Assembly: GCA_012520575.1 (NCBI GenBank)
Contig: JAAYOB010000045.1
Span: 1-9,485, forward strand
Source: Candidatus Stramentimicrobium fermentans
GTDB lineage: Bacteria > Atribacterota > Phoenicimicrobiia > Phoenicimicrobiales > Stramentimicrobiaceae
DNA: 9,485 nt
Direction: 5' to 3'
Of the stretch, positions 1-8,133 are shown piece by piece. The stretch's first letter is position 1, and each line of letters starts with the position of its first letter. The notes below the pieces were generated by a model. That model was not told the origin of the DNA. It did no database searches and saw nothing but the letters and a program-made list of their open reading frames with translations. The position numbers were made by a program, and so were the translations under genes.

Positions 1-1028
1 CTAATAAAGGGCAGAGTAATGCCGGTAGTAGGAATTAATTTAGTTACCACACTGATATTTACCAGAGCTTGGAACACAATTAGCGAGGTAATGCCGGCAG
101 CCAATAAGGAACCAAAAGAATCTTTTGTTCTCCAGGCAATTAAATAACCTCTCCATAAAAAGACGAGAAATAGAACAATGACCACAGTTGTACCTATAAA
201 CCCTAACTCTTCCCCGATAATGGAAAAAATAAAATCAGTATGCTGGTCAGGTAAATAAAAAAACTTTTGTCTGCTCTCAGCAATACCCAATCCGCTAATC
301 CCGCCGCTGCCCAACGCTAATAAGGATTGAATAATATGGAAGCCGCTTTTCAGCGGATCTTCCCAGGGATTCAAGAAAGAAAGTAATCTTATCCTACGGT
401 AATCTTTGATTAAAATCAATATAATTCCCGGGGGTCCCAAAAAAGTAATCAGGGTAAATAATTGAGTGATCTTGCTCCCCCCGATATAAAGCATAATAAA
501 AGAACAGGCCAGAATAACAATAGCAGTACTGAAATCAGGCTGTAGGAATATTAAGAAGAATATTAAAGCGGTCACCAGAAATACCGGTAAGATTCCTCGC
601 ACAAAGGTACCCAGGTCCCGGGCAGTCTTTCTGGTTAAACAATCCGCAATATAAAGAATTAACGCCACTTTAGATAATTCGGAAGGTTGGAAAGGAAATG
701 GCCCCAGGTTAAACCATCTTCGGGCACCCCTGACATATCTGGCAAACCCGGGCACATAAAGCAGTAGTAATAATAATATGGAGACTATTAAAATGGGTAT
801 AGCAAACTTTCTCCAGAAGCGATAATTAATCTTCATAGTAATAAAGAAAACTGCCAGTGCAATAAGAGCAGAAAGCAACTGCCTATTAAAGAAATAAAAG
901 CTGTCACCATACCACTTATAGGCCATTATATAACTGGAACTAAATACCATGATGATGCCAAAAGAGAGCAGAATCAATATGATGGCCATTAGGATATAAT
1001 CGGGTTGTTTAGCCGGTAATAAATTCAT
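1..1028 (-). CDS. ftsW: FtsW/SpoVE/RodA-family peptidoglycan glycosyltransferase, 3' truncated by window edge
   Basis: SEDS-family multi-pass membrane protein that polymerises lipid II into glycan strands at the division septum, working with a class B PBP such as the one encoded upstream. 342 codons are visible from ATG at 1028 and no stop is reached; the family is usually about 360-400 residues, so only the last part is missing. Visible family motifs: GARRWFNLGPF followed by QPSEL (residues about 101-118), QPDFSTA (163-169), FLNPWEDPLKSGFH (218-231), and PDQHTDFIF (260-268), whose Asp265 corresponds to the essential SEDS aspartate. The sequence then runs through LIPTTGITLPF to the edge, just before the SYGG motif expected next. 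Many hydrophobic helices are evident. AAGGAG lies about 12 nt before the ATG, and the gene follows mraY by 37 nt. FtsW and SpoVE cannot be told apart here; RodA is less likely given the dcw position. Confidence 0.95.
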   Translation of the reverse strand, partial: MNLLPAKQPDYILMAIILILLSFGIIMVFSSSYIMAYKWYGDSFYFFNRQLLSALIALAVFFITMKINYRFWRKFAIPILIVSILLLLLLYVPGFARYVRGARRWFNLGPFPFQPSELSKVALILYIADCLTRKTARDLGTFVRGILPVFLVTALIFFLIFLQPDFSTAIVILACSFIMLYIGGSKITQLFTLITFLGPPGIILILIKDYRRIRLLSFLNPWEDPLKSGFHIIQSLLALGSGGISGLGIAESRQKFFYLPDQHTDFIFSIIGEELGFIGTTVVIVLFLVFLWRGYLIAWRTKDSFGSLLAAGITSLIVFQALVNISVVTKLIPTTGITLPFI

Positions 1029-1065
1029 TTAGACAGCTCTCTCCTTCTTTTCTTCCTTGTAAAAT

Positions 1066-2028
1066 TCAATGAAAGGGATAAGCCGATAGTCCCAGTGCGG
1101 CAAATATTAGCCCAAAACACCAGAACATAATTACTATATGCACTTCTTTCCATTTCTTCATTTCAAAGTGATGGTGCAATGGACTCATCAAGAATATCGG
1201 TTTGCGCCTCCATTGTATCGAAATAACCTGTATAATCACTGATAGGGTCTCTAAAACAAAGACTCCTCCTATTATTAATAAGAATAATTCGGAATTACTG
1301 AAAACACTGATGGCTGCAAGAACTCCACCCAATCCTAAAGCCCCCACATCACCTAAAAAAATCTTCGCTGGATGAAAATTGAATGGTAAAAACCCCAAAC
1401 AGGAAAAAGCCATAATAAGAGTAAATACTCCTAAACTCTTCTTACCCTGAGCAAATGTAATAATGGTAAAGGCAAGAAAAGCTATAATAAGGAGTCCGGT
1501 AGCTAGCCCATCCAGCCCGTCGGTAAGGTTTACTGCATTGGTAGTGGACAAGAACACCAGCATAACAAAGAACAGATAAATAACCGTGCTAAGGGAGAAA
1601 GGATTGGATTGAAAGGGCACTATAATACTCTGGTCAAACCATTTACTGTGCAGAAACCAATATAAGAATAGAATACTTATAGTTAATTGCAAAGCAATTT
1701 TGTTACGCGCCTTGAGACCTAATGATCTGGTCTTAAAATATTTTATTAAATCGTCTATCAAACCGACTAAACCAAAGCCCATTAAGAGGACAAAAGCGGC
1801 ATAAACCCGGCTATCATCAGGTTGAAAACAGAGTAAAGAGAGGGCTGCAGAAAGGAAGACTATAATTCCGCCCATGGTAGGCGTTCCCGTCTTGTGCTGG
1901 TGCAAATCGGGACCTTCTTTTCTGATTCTTTGACCTACGTGGTATTTTTTTTGAATCCGAATGAAAAAAGGGGTAAGCACAAGAGGAACAGAGAGTGCAA
2001 TGAACAGGGCTAATGGTATCCTAAGCAT
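1066..2028 (-). CDS. mraY: Phospho-N-acetylmuramoyl-pentapeptide transferase (MraY)
   Basis: Integral membrane enzyme that transfers phospho-MurNAc-pentapeptide from UDP to undecaprenyl phosphate, giving lipid I on the cytoplasmic face. The 320 residues match the shorter MraY versions. Motifs seen: KTGTPTMGGI (46-55), the catalytic Asp pair D92-D93 in GLIDDLIK, NAVNLTDGLDGLATG (164-178), FLGDVGA with D227 (224-230), and the MraY-specific SPLHHHFE with the His triad at 285-287. About ten hydrophobic segments alternate with these cytoplasmic loops. The ATG at 2028 overlaps the 3' end of murF by 8 nt, with AAAGGAG about 10 nt upstream, so translation is probably coupled. Downstream comes ftsW, not the usual murD. 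WecA-type relatives lack the HHH motif, so the assignment is firm. Confidence 0.98.
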   Translation of the reverse strand: MLRIPLALFIALSVPLVLTPFFIRIQKKYHVGQRIRKEGPDLHQHKTGTPTMGGIIVFLSAALSLLCFQPDDSRVYAAFVLLMGFGLVGLIDDLIKYFKTRSLGLKARNKIALQLTISILFLYWFLHSKWFDQSIIVPFQSNPFSLSTVIYLFFVMLVFLSTTNAVNLTDGLDGLATGLLIIAFLAFTIITFAQGKKSLGVFTLIMAFSCLGFLPFNFHPAKIFLGDVGALGLGGVLAAISVFSNSELFLLIIGGVFVLETLSVIIQVISIQWRRKPIFLMSPLHHHFEMKKWKEVHIVIMFWCFGLIFAALGLSAYPFH

Positions 2029-3460
2029 GTCCCACGCTCTCCTTTCCCTTTATATTTGCCTGCCAGAATTGTACAATATCTTCCATATGCATACTGCGTG
2101 AGCCCTTCAATAAGACAATACTATTATTTGGTACTAACTCTGTTAAGTGATCTGCTAATCTGTCCTTTTCTTGTTTGTCGAAATGGTGTATTTTCTGCTC
2201 AGCCATCTCTTCTTCCCGAGCACCCTGCCTGATAAATTTACCGTAATCCCCTATAGTAATTAAAAGGTCATAACATAGAGCAGCTGTTAAGCTGCCTATT
2301 TCCTTATGATAGCCGGCTGAATACTCTCCCAACTCTAACATATCACCTAAAACTGCTACTTTAAACCTGTCAGAAGCAATGCTTGCTACACAGAGCAATG
2401 CTTCCTTAGCAGCAGTGGGGTTAGCATTATAATAATCCTGAATTAGTGTTATCCCCTTGTGCAGCAACAAGGGCTGCATATGCAAATCGGCTCCTTCAAA
2501 ATTGGCTAAACTCCCGATAAGATCCGACAATGGTATTTTCATTCTTATTCCGGTCGCTAAGGCAGCTAAAGCATTTGAAATATTAAATTTCCCCATAAGC
2601 GGCAGAAGCACTCTGTATTTTCCTTTGTTAGGTACTATTAATTCAAAATAAAGCTCCCCTTCATTTTTTTGCCGAAAGTCTCCTGCTCTTATCTCAGCTT
2701 CCGGGTTAAACCCAAAACTGATTACCTCATTGGATTGAGATACATAATTTAGGAGTTTACTATAACAACTATCATCCCGATTGAGTATTGCTGTTCCTTT
2801 CTCTCTTAGTGCCAGCAGGAGCTCGGCTTTCTCCCGGGTAATATTAACCTTATTCCCAAATAATCCGATATGTGCTTCTCCGATATTAGTGACTACTACC
2901 AAGTCGGGACTAACTATTTGGGCTAATTCTTTTATTTCTCCGGTCTTCTGAGCGGCCATTTCTAAAATCAACACCTCATGTTCGGGAGCAAGTTTTAAGA
3001 TAGTAAGCGGTACCCCTATCTCATTATTGTAATTCCCCTCAGACTTTAATACCCGATACCGAGAGGACAATAGATGGGCGATCATCTCTTTAGTAGTCGT
3101 TTTGCCATTGCTGCCGGTGACGCAGATAGTAAAAGGTCTAAATAAGGAATAGTAATGGTGTGCCCATAACTGGAAAGCCAACAGCGTGTTATCAACTATC
3201 AAGAGAGGCTTCTCTAATTTCTTTAACGTTGATTGGTGTTTTTGAAAATAACTTCTTTCCAGAACTGCTCCGACAGCACCCTTTTCATAGGCCTCTTCAA
3301 TAAAGATATGACCATCATAGTTCTCCCCTTTTAGGGCAATAAATAACTCCCCTGATTTTATAGTTCTACTGTCTAGAGAAATATGTTCCCATCTAGTCCC
3401 TCCATCTCCCAACAGGAGAGCATGGGGAATAGCATTGGCTAAATCAGCTAAATGAAACAC
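2021..3460 (-). CDS. murF: UDP-N-acetylmuramoyl-tripeptide--D-alanyl-D-alanine ligase (MurF)
   Basis: Cytoplasmic ATP-dependent Mur ligase that adds the D-Ala-D-Ala dipeptide to UDP-MurNAc-tripeptide. It has 479 residues, slightly above the common 450-460. Domain order: N-terminal substrate domain with DSRTIKSGELFIAL (30-43), central ATPase domain with P-loop TGSNGKTTTKE (115-125), MurF-typical NYNNEIGVP (143-151), EMAAQKTGEI (167-176) and TNIGEAHIG (191-199), then the C-terminal domain with DYYNANP (342-348), LGDMLELG (371-378) and KGSRSMHME (452-460). The start is GTG at 3460, directly after the murE stop TAG with no gap; AAGGA about 11 nt upstream supports it. Small departures from the usual pattern are GKFNISNALA where GxHNxxNAL is common, and EMAA for EMGA. 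Neither touches the P-loop, so I expect an active enzyme. Confidence 0.96.
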   Translation of the reverse strand: MFHLADLANAIPHALLLGDGGTRWEHISLDSRTIKSGELFIALKGENYDGHIFIEEAYEKGAVGAVLERSYFQKHQSTLKKLEKPLLIVDNTLLAFQLWAHHYYSLFRPFTICVTGSNGKTTTKEMIAHLLSSRYRVLKSEGNYNNEIGVPLTILKLAPEHEVLILEMAAQKTGEIKELAQIVSPDLVVVTNIGEAHIGLFGNKVNITREKAELLLALREKGTAILNRDDSCYSKLLNYVSQSNEVISFGFNPEAEIRAGDFRQKNEGELYFELIVPNKGKYRVLLPLMGKFNISNALAALATGIRMKIPLSDLIGSLANFEGADLHMQPLLLHKGITLIQDYYNANPTAAKEALLCVASIASDRFKVAVLGDMLELGEYSAGYHKEIGSLTAALCYDLLITIGDYGKFIRQGAREEEMAEQKIHHFDKQEKDRLADHLTELVPNNSIVLLKGSRSMHMEDIVQFWQANIKGKESVGHA

Positions 3461-4948
3461 CTATTCTTTATTCCTTTTCTGTAATATTTGATGAACTACC
3501 TCTTCATCATTATGATAGACAATTCGATCATGATAGACCTGTTCTTTTTCAGGTCCTTTTCCGGCAATTAAGACAATATCTTTCTCCTGAGCTATCTGTA
3601 AGGCATGGTCAATTGCCTCAACCCTATCTAAAATTATGCTATAATTTACATTTTGCACTTCCCTCATTCCTGATTCTATCTCTTTAGAGATATCAGCCGG
3701 GTCTTCACTGCGCGGATTATCGGCGGTAATAATACTATAATCACTGTATTGACCAACCACCTGCCCCATCTTCTTCCTCACTCGGTTGTCTCTTTCCCCG
3801 CCATGCCCAAAAATAGTAATAACCCTATTCCGGGCAAAAAGTCTTAATGTTTTTAGAATATTTTCCAGACCATGAAAATTGTGGGCAAAATCGACAACAA
3901 TAGTATAGGGCTGGCCATAATCCAATATTTTATAGCGGCCGGGAGCGCCGGGAAATTTTCGAAAAGCAGCAGCAATAATATCCAGCGGAACTCCCTCACT
4001 TACTGCAGCAGCAATAGCTGCCAGCGCATTATAAATATTATATGTTCCCGCCATATTCAAAATAATATCCATCTCCCCTCGCGGGGGGGTCACTGCCCTA
4101 AAGCGGGTCTCTTTTAGGTTTAAGACAACATTACGGGCACTGAACATTGCCTTTTGTTTTATTCCATAAGTGAGGGCCCCGGTCTCCAGACAATCCAGAA
4201 AAACATGAGACTGTTCTTCATCTATATTAATAATACCTTTTTTACTGTAAGCATCTTTTTTGGAATTATTTAAAGCGAGAAATAATTTCTTCTTGCTCTC
4301 CAGATAATTAGCAAAGTTTTCATGAATTTCTAAATGCTCATCACTGATGTTGGTGAAAATAGCTAGATCAAAATCGCAACCTTCCACTCTGGACAAGCTC
4401 AGTGAATGTGATGATACCTCTATAATGGCATATTCAGTCTCACAGGCTGCCATCTTACTGAAAGCCTTCTGCAAATCATGTGATTCCATGGTGGTCATTT
4501 TAGAGCTTGTAATGCGGTTATCAATAATATTCTCGGCGGTGGTCAACAGTCCGACTTTCTTGCGGTTTTCCTCTAAGATAGCTTTCAGCATATAGGCAAC
4601 CGTTGTCTTGCCATTAGTACCGGTAATACCGATTAGCTTCATTTTACGAGAAGGAAAATCATAATAACGATTAGCCGCCAAGGCAAGTGCCCTTCTGCTA
4701 TCAGGAACTAATATGGTAGCTATATCCGAGTTTAAAGGGATTTCTCTCTCTACTATCAGGGCTTTTGCCCCTCGTGCTAATGCCTCCGGTATGTAATCAT
4801 GCCCATCTGCAATAAAGCCCGGGATACAGACAAATAGGCTGCCCGGCTTTACCTCTTTGGAATTTTGCGTTATAGACCTTATTTCTATTTCTGCATTTCC
4901 CTGAATCTTTTTAACGGGTAAGTCCTGAATTAAAGTTGTTAATCTCAT
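3461..4948 (-). CDS. murE: UDP-MurNAc-tripeptide synthetase, meso-diaminopimelate type (MurE)
   Basis: Cytoplasmic Mur ligase adding the third stem-peptide residue to UDP-MurNAc-L-Ala-D-Glu. It has 495 residues, normal for MurE. N-terminal UDP-binding domain: NSKEVKPGSLFVCIPGF (29-45). Central domain: P-loop GITGTNGKTT (107-116), TTMESHDLQ (152-160), EVSSHSLSLSRVEG (177-190) and TNISDEHLEIH (199-209). C-terminal domain: GHGGERDNRVRKKMG (381-395), DNPR (410-413) and GKGPE (463-467). DNPR is the signature of meso-DAP-adding enzymes, so meso-DAP is the inferred substrate. Unusual residues: VDFAHNFHG (352-360) replaces the common VDYAHTPDx, and GKGPE replaces GKGHE. The ATG at 4948 has GAGGT about 11 nt upstream; a nearby ATG at 4955 is out of frame. 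It abuts murF and follows the PBP gene after 98 nt. Confidence 0.95.
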   Translation of the reverse strand: MRLTTLIQDLPVKKIQGNAEIEIRSITQNSKEVKPGSLFVCIPGFIADGHDYIPEALARGAKALIVEREIPLNSDIATILVPDSRRALALAANRYYDFPSRKMKLIGITGTNGKTTVAYMLKAILEENRKKVGLLTTAENIIDNRITSSKMTTMESHDLQKAFSKMAACETEYAIIEVSSHSLSLSRVEGCDFDLAIFTNISDEHLEIHENFANYLESKKKLFLALNNSKKDAYSKKGIINIDEEQSHVFLDCLETGALTYGIKQKAMFSARNVVLNLKETRFRAVTPPRGEMDIILNMAGTYNIYNALAAIAAAVSEGVPLDIIAAAFRKFPGAPGRYKILDYGQPYTIVVDFAHNFHGLENILKTLRLFARNRVITIFGHGGERDNRVRKKMGQVVGQYSDYSIITADNPRSEDPADISKEIESGMREVQNVNYSIILDRVEAIDHALQIAQEKDIVLIAGKGPEKEQVYHDRIVYHNDEEVVHQILQKRNKE

Positions 4949-5046
4949 CGCCCATCTTTACCTCAGCTATTAATATGTGCCCTTTCTATCTCAAGCCAGA
5001 TATATCTTACTTGATTTTATAAAAAAGTAAAATAATCTTCTTTTAT

Positions 5047-6744
5047 TTATTCCGAAGGAATAGACAGGTAAGGAAGTACTTTACCGGCAATTTCCTGAAA
5101 AACCGGTGCGGCTACTGTTCCGCCATAATAACTTCCCTTTGGCTCGTCCAACATAACTAAAATGGCAACTTCGGCATCCATCGCCGGCGCAAAACCCACA
5201 AACCAAGAGGTAAATTTTTCATTAGAGTATTTCCCTAATGAAAAATCGAATTTTTGTGCAGTACCGGTCTTACCGCAAGCGGTATAGTGTTTCAATTTTG
5301 CTCCCGTTCCGGTACCGCTTTCTACCACCACCTCTAGTATCTGTGACATGGTCCGGGCTGTTTCCGGTGAAATAACCTGTCGCACTTCTTCCGGTTTAAA
5401 CTGTTTTATTACATTGTATTCCTCATCTATAATTTCACTAACTATTAGCGGTTTCATTAAAACACCGTCATTGGCAATAACGGCAGTTCCCATAACCAGC
5501 TGCAACGGGGTAACCGAAATCTCCTGTCCAATGGAGAGAGAGGCAATAGAAATTTTGGACCACTGATTTACCGGTCTAAATAGACCGGGGGATTCTCCGG
5601 GAAGAGAAATGCCTGTTTTGTCGCCAAACCCAAAGTTGCGTATGAATTCCGCAAAAACTTCTTTGTCCATACGGGTACCCACTTCTATTATGCCTACATT
5701 GCAGGAATTTTTAATAATATCTGTTAAATCCTGATAACCGTGTGGGTCTATATCACGAATAACAGTTCCCTGGTAATTTATCGAACCTTTGCAATTAAAT
5801 TGGTCCGACAGTTTAGCATAACCCTTTTCCAGGGCAGCAGCTATTGTAAAAATTTTAAAGGTGGACCCCGGTTCATAATTATCAGTAATAGCCCGGTTTC
5901 GGCGGAAATTTTCCGGTGCTTTTTGATAATTATTAATATTAAAAGAGGGCATTACCGCCATACTCAAAATTTCACCGGTTTTGGGGTTTACTACAATCGC
6001 CACCGCTGATTTGGGATGGTACAAATCGTTGGCTTTCTGTAGGGCCTCCTCAGTGATGTATTGTATTACTTCATCTATGGTAAGAACTATAGAGAGGCCA
6101 TTTTTAGAGGGATGCATTCTTTCTATGCTGAGGGGTATTTTTGCGCCTGAGGCATCTCTTTCCATCACCATCAGGCCGGATTGACTCTTTAATTCCTCAT
6201 CAAAATATACTTCCAGACCTTCCAGCCCCTGGTTATCAACCCCTACAAAACCCATAAGATTAGCTGCCAGAGAATCTTTGGGATAGTATCTTTTATTTTC
6301 AGTTACAAAATCAAGGCCGGGGATTTCTAAACTTTTTATCTCTTCATATTTTTCTGAAGTAAGCTTACGGTCAACCCAGACAAAATATCGCTCTTTGTTC
6401 AATTCCTCTTCAATACGCTGATAGGGCAAGCTGAGTCTGATAGATAGTAAGCGTGCTACTTCTTCCGGTTTCTCAATCTTATAGGGGATAGCAAATAATG
6501 ATTTTGTTTCCACATTAACCGCTAATCTTTTTAGATTTCTATCAAAAATAACGCCTCTCTTGCCATCCAAAATATAGGAGGTAATATGTTCTTTGCGAGC
6601 AAGTTCGTTTAGCTCACCACCCCCTACAACCTGTATATTGTAGAGCCGGTAGATAAGCAGAAAGAAGATAGTAATGAAAACAAAGAATAAAAACAGGATT
6701 CTCTTATTCCTTTCGGAAAATACCGCCAAGATATCATGCCCCAT
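5047..6744 (-). CDS. ftsI: Class B penicillin-binding protein, FtsI/SpoVD type (septal transpeptidase)
   Basis: Bitopic membrane D,D-transpeptidase that cross-links septal peptidoglycan, presumably paired with the FtsW encoded downstream. Of its 565 residues, a short cytoplasmic N-terminus precedes one membrane anchor (about 16-34). The pedestal/dimerisation domain follows, with GKRGVIFDRN (61-70) and NLMGFVGVDNQGLEGLE (162-178). The transpeptidase domain carries all three catalytic motifs: SxxK as STFK (Ser294, Lys297) after EPG, SxN as SCN (347-349), and KTG as GKTGTAQK (491-498). The protein stops soon after the catalytic domain, so it has no PASTA repeats, unlike SpoVD or PBP2x. The ATG at 6744 lies 16 nt after the ftsL stop with no strong Shine-Dalgarno site (only GGGA close by), so translation may depend on coupling. 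The name ftsI rather than spoVD follows from the lack of PASTA and the cluster position; sporulation ability is unknown. Confidence 0.95.
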   Translation of the reverse strand: MGHDILAVFSERNKRILFLFFVFITIFFLLIYRLYNIQVVGGGELNELARKEHITSYILDGKRGVIFDRNLKRLAVNVETKSLFAIPYKIEKPEEVARLLSIRLSLPYQRIEEELNKERYFVWVDRKLTSEKYEEIKSLEIPGLDFVTENKRYYPKDSLAANLMGFVGVDNQGLEGLEVYFDEELKSQSGLMVMERDASGAKIPLSIERMHPSKNGLSIVLTIDEVIQYITEEALQKANDLYHPKSAVAIVVNPKTGEILSMAVMPSFNINNYQKAPENFRRNRAITDNYEPGSTFKIFTIAAALEKGYAKLSDQFNCKGSINYQGTVIRDIDPHGYQDLTDIIKNSCNVGIIEVGTRMDKEVFAEFIRNFGFGDKTGISLPGESPGLFRPVNQWSKISIASLSIGQEISVTPLQLVMGTAVIANDGVLMKPLIVSEIIDEEYNVIKQFKPEEVRQVISPETARTMSQILEVVVESGTGTGAKLKHYTACGKTGTAQKFDFSLGKYSNEKFTSWFVGFAPAMDAEVAILVMLDEPKGSYYGGTVAAPVFQEIAGKVLPYLSIPSE

Positions 6745-6760
6745 CCCATAGAATTAATTT

Positions 6761-7201
6761 TTACCGATTTTGGAAAAGTCGCAGTCCGCTTAACTCCTGG
6801 AAAAAAACACCGGCTGCTAAGAATCTATTCTCTTGCTCCGGTTCTGCCGAAGGCAGGGCAGCCACATCTGTTTTGATATTACTGGGAAGCATGGCTACAA
6901 ATTCTATTTTTTCAGGCTGGCACATTCCCAGTTCCTGAATGGCTATCTTTTCAATACGGGTTAGAGAAGAGAGATTTTCCACATGATATTCCAACTGGCC
7001 TTTTTCAACTAAAAGTTCATCTCTTTTCTTTTCTAAATCGAGTGATTGATAGCCCAATTTTATGAGAGTGATATTACTGCAGATATATCCAAAAACCAGA
7101 AAACTGATTAAGAAAGTAGTAAAAACAAAAAAAGAGAAGGAAAACCGCTGTATTTTTAAAGGATATTGTTCATTTTTCTTTAAAAAAATCATTTCTTTCA
7201 T
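6761..7201 (-). CDS. ftsL: FtsL-like cell-division protein
   Basis: Small bitopic protein of 146 residues in the canonical ftsL position between rsmH and the septal PBP gene. A basic N-terminus (about 1-19) precedes one hydrophobic segment (about 20-45). A charged heptad-like region follows (about 52-78, DLEKKRDELLVEKGQLEYHV), predicted as an extracytoplasmic coiled coil, then RIEKIAIQELGMCQPEKIEFV (82-102 region), which resembles the FtsL/DivIC pattern of RIExxAxxxLGMxxP. A C-terminal extension of about 40 residues (107-146) has no recognised motif. FtsL scaffolds the FtsQLB/DivIB-DivIC complex that activates FtsWI. The start at 7201 overlaps the rsmH stop as ATGA, and AAGGAAGTG sits 8 nt upstream, one of the best ribosome sites here. 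Sequence conservation in this family is poor, so the call rests on topology, the LGM motif and position. Confidence 0.85.
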   Translation of the reverse strand: MKEMIFLKKNEQYPLKIQRFSFSFFVFTTFLISFLVFGYICSNITLIKLGYQSLDLEKKRDELLVEKGQLEYHVENLSSLTRIEKIAIQELGMCQPEKIEFVAMLPSNIKTDVAALPSAEPEQENRFLAAGVFFQELSGLRLFQNR

Positions 7202-8133
7202 TTTCTAGGCACTTCCTTAAAATAAATCTTTTCCGCGAACCTCAATTTTGCACTACGAGCTCTCGGGTTTTGCCTTATTTCTTCCGCAAAAGGTATAATC
7301 GGTTTTTTAGATAATCTTTTTAATCCATAACCATATTTAGTAATTGTTTCCTCTTTTTCCCATTCCCGAAAGATATTTTTTACTATTCGGTCCTCTAAGG
7401 AATGGTAGGAGATTACTCCCATGCGACCTTCAGGTACTATTAGCTTTATGGCTTGTGACAAAGTATCCGGTAAAACCGATAATTCTCCGTTAACTTCAAT
7501 TCTAAGCGCTTGAAATACTCTCGTGGCGGGATGTATACGCCATTTACCCTTGTTATGCCTGGCATAGAAACCGGTAATTAATTGTGCCAATTCACCGGTA
7601 GTTTCTATCGGTTTCTTTTTTCTTTCTTGGACAATTAACTTAGCCAGAGAATTCGAAAAACGTTCTTCACCATATTTACCAAATAACCCCGCTAACTGTT
7701 TTTCCGGATAATGGTTTACAATATAGCGGGCATCTAATTCTTTGCTTAAATCCATTCTCATATCAAGTTTATGGTCTTTATTAAAACTAAACCCTCTGGT
7801 AATGGTGTTCACCTGGTGTGAAGAGATGCCTAAGTCAAAAAAAACACCGGAAACTTTGGTTATTCCTAAACTCATCATAATCATTTCTAATTCAATAAAG
7901 TTGGCTTTTATCAGAATAACCCTATCCCGATAGACGGCTAACCTTTCTCGGGCATATTCCAATGCTTCGACATCCTGATCAATTCCAATCAGCTGTCCCT
8001 CAGGATAAATACTCTCCATAATCTTTGAGGCATGGCCACCCCCTCCTACAGTGCAGTCCACATAGATACCTTTTTTTGTGGTTATCAAGTTTTCTATAAC
8101 CTGCTGCACCATTACCGGAATGTGAAAAGTCAT
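7198..8133 (-). CDS. rsmH: 16S rRNA (cytosine(1402)-N(4))-methyltransferase RsmH (MraW)
   Basis: SAM-dependent enzyme that N4-methylates C1402 of 16S rRNA in the decoding centre. The 311 residues are typical. The sequence opens HIPVMVQQVIENL, followed by SAM motif I VDCTVGGGGHA (25-35), GIDQD (50-54), FDLGISSHQV (99-108), GFSFNKDHKLDMRMD (114-128), FQALRIEVNGEL (207-218), SYHSLEDR (242-249) and the C-terminal NPRARSAKLR (289-298). All are family hallmarks. The ATG at 8133 overlaps the mraZ stop as ATGA, with AGGA 6 nt upstream, and its own stop overlaps the ftsL start in the same way, so mraZ-rsmH-ftsL look translationally coupled. In other bacteria this second dcw gene is co-regulated with mraZ. 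Confidence 0.98.
   Translation of the reverse strand: MTFHIPVMVQQVIENLITTKKGIYVDCTVGGGGHASKIMESIYPEGQLIGIDQDVEALEYARERLAVYRDRVILIKANFIELEMIMMSLGITKVSGVFFDLGISSHQVNTITRGFSFNKDHKLDMRMDLSKELDARYIVNHYPEKQLAGLFGKYGEERFSNSLAKLIVQERKKKPIETTGELAQLITGFYARHNKGKWRIHPATRVFQALRIEVNGELSVLPDTLSQAIKLIVPEGRMGVISYHSLEDRIVKNIFREWEKEETITKYGYGLKRLSKKPIIPFAEEIRQNPRARSAKLRFAEKIYFKEVPRK

Noticed and set aside
2457-2651. Plus-strand frame of 64 codons inside murF
   Set aside because: Lies antisense within a clearly conserved murF region, with no ribosome site or recognisable product; a shadow of the real gene. The same applies to the other plus-strand frames within murE, the PBP gene and rsmH.
4968-4994. Possible internal promoter before murE (TTGAGA at 4994-4989 with TATTAA or TTAATA near 4970)
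   Set aside because: The spacers are only 13 or 15 nt, too short for a normal sigma70-type promoter. The 98-nt gap may hold a promoter but I cannot support one.
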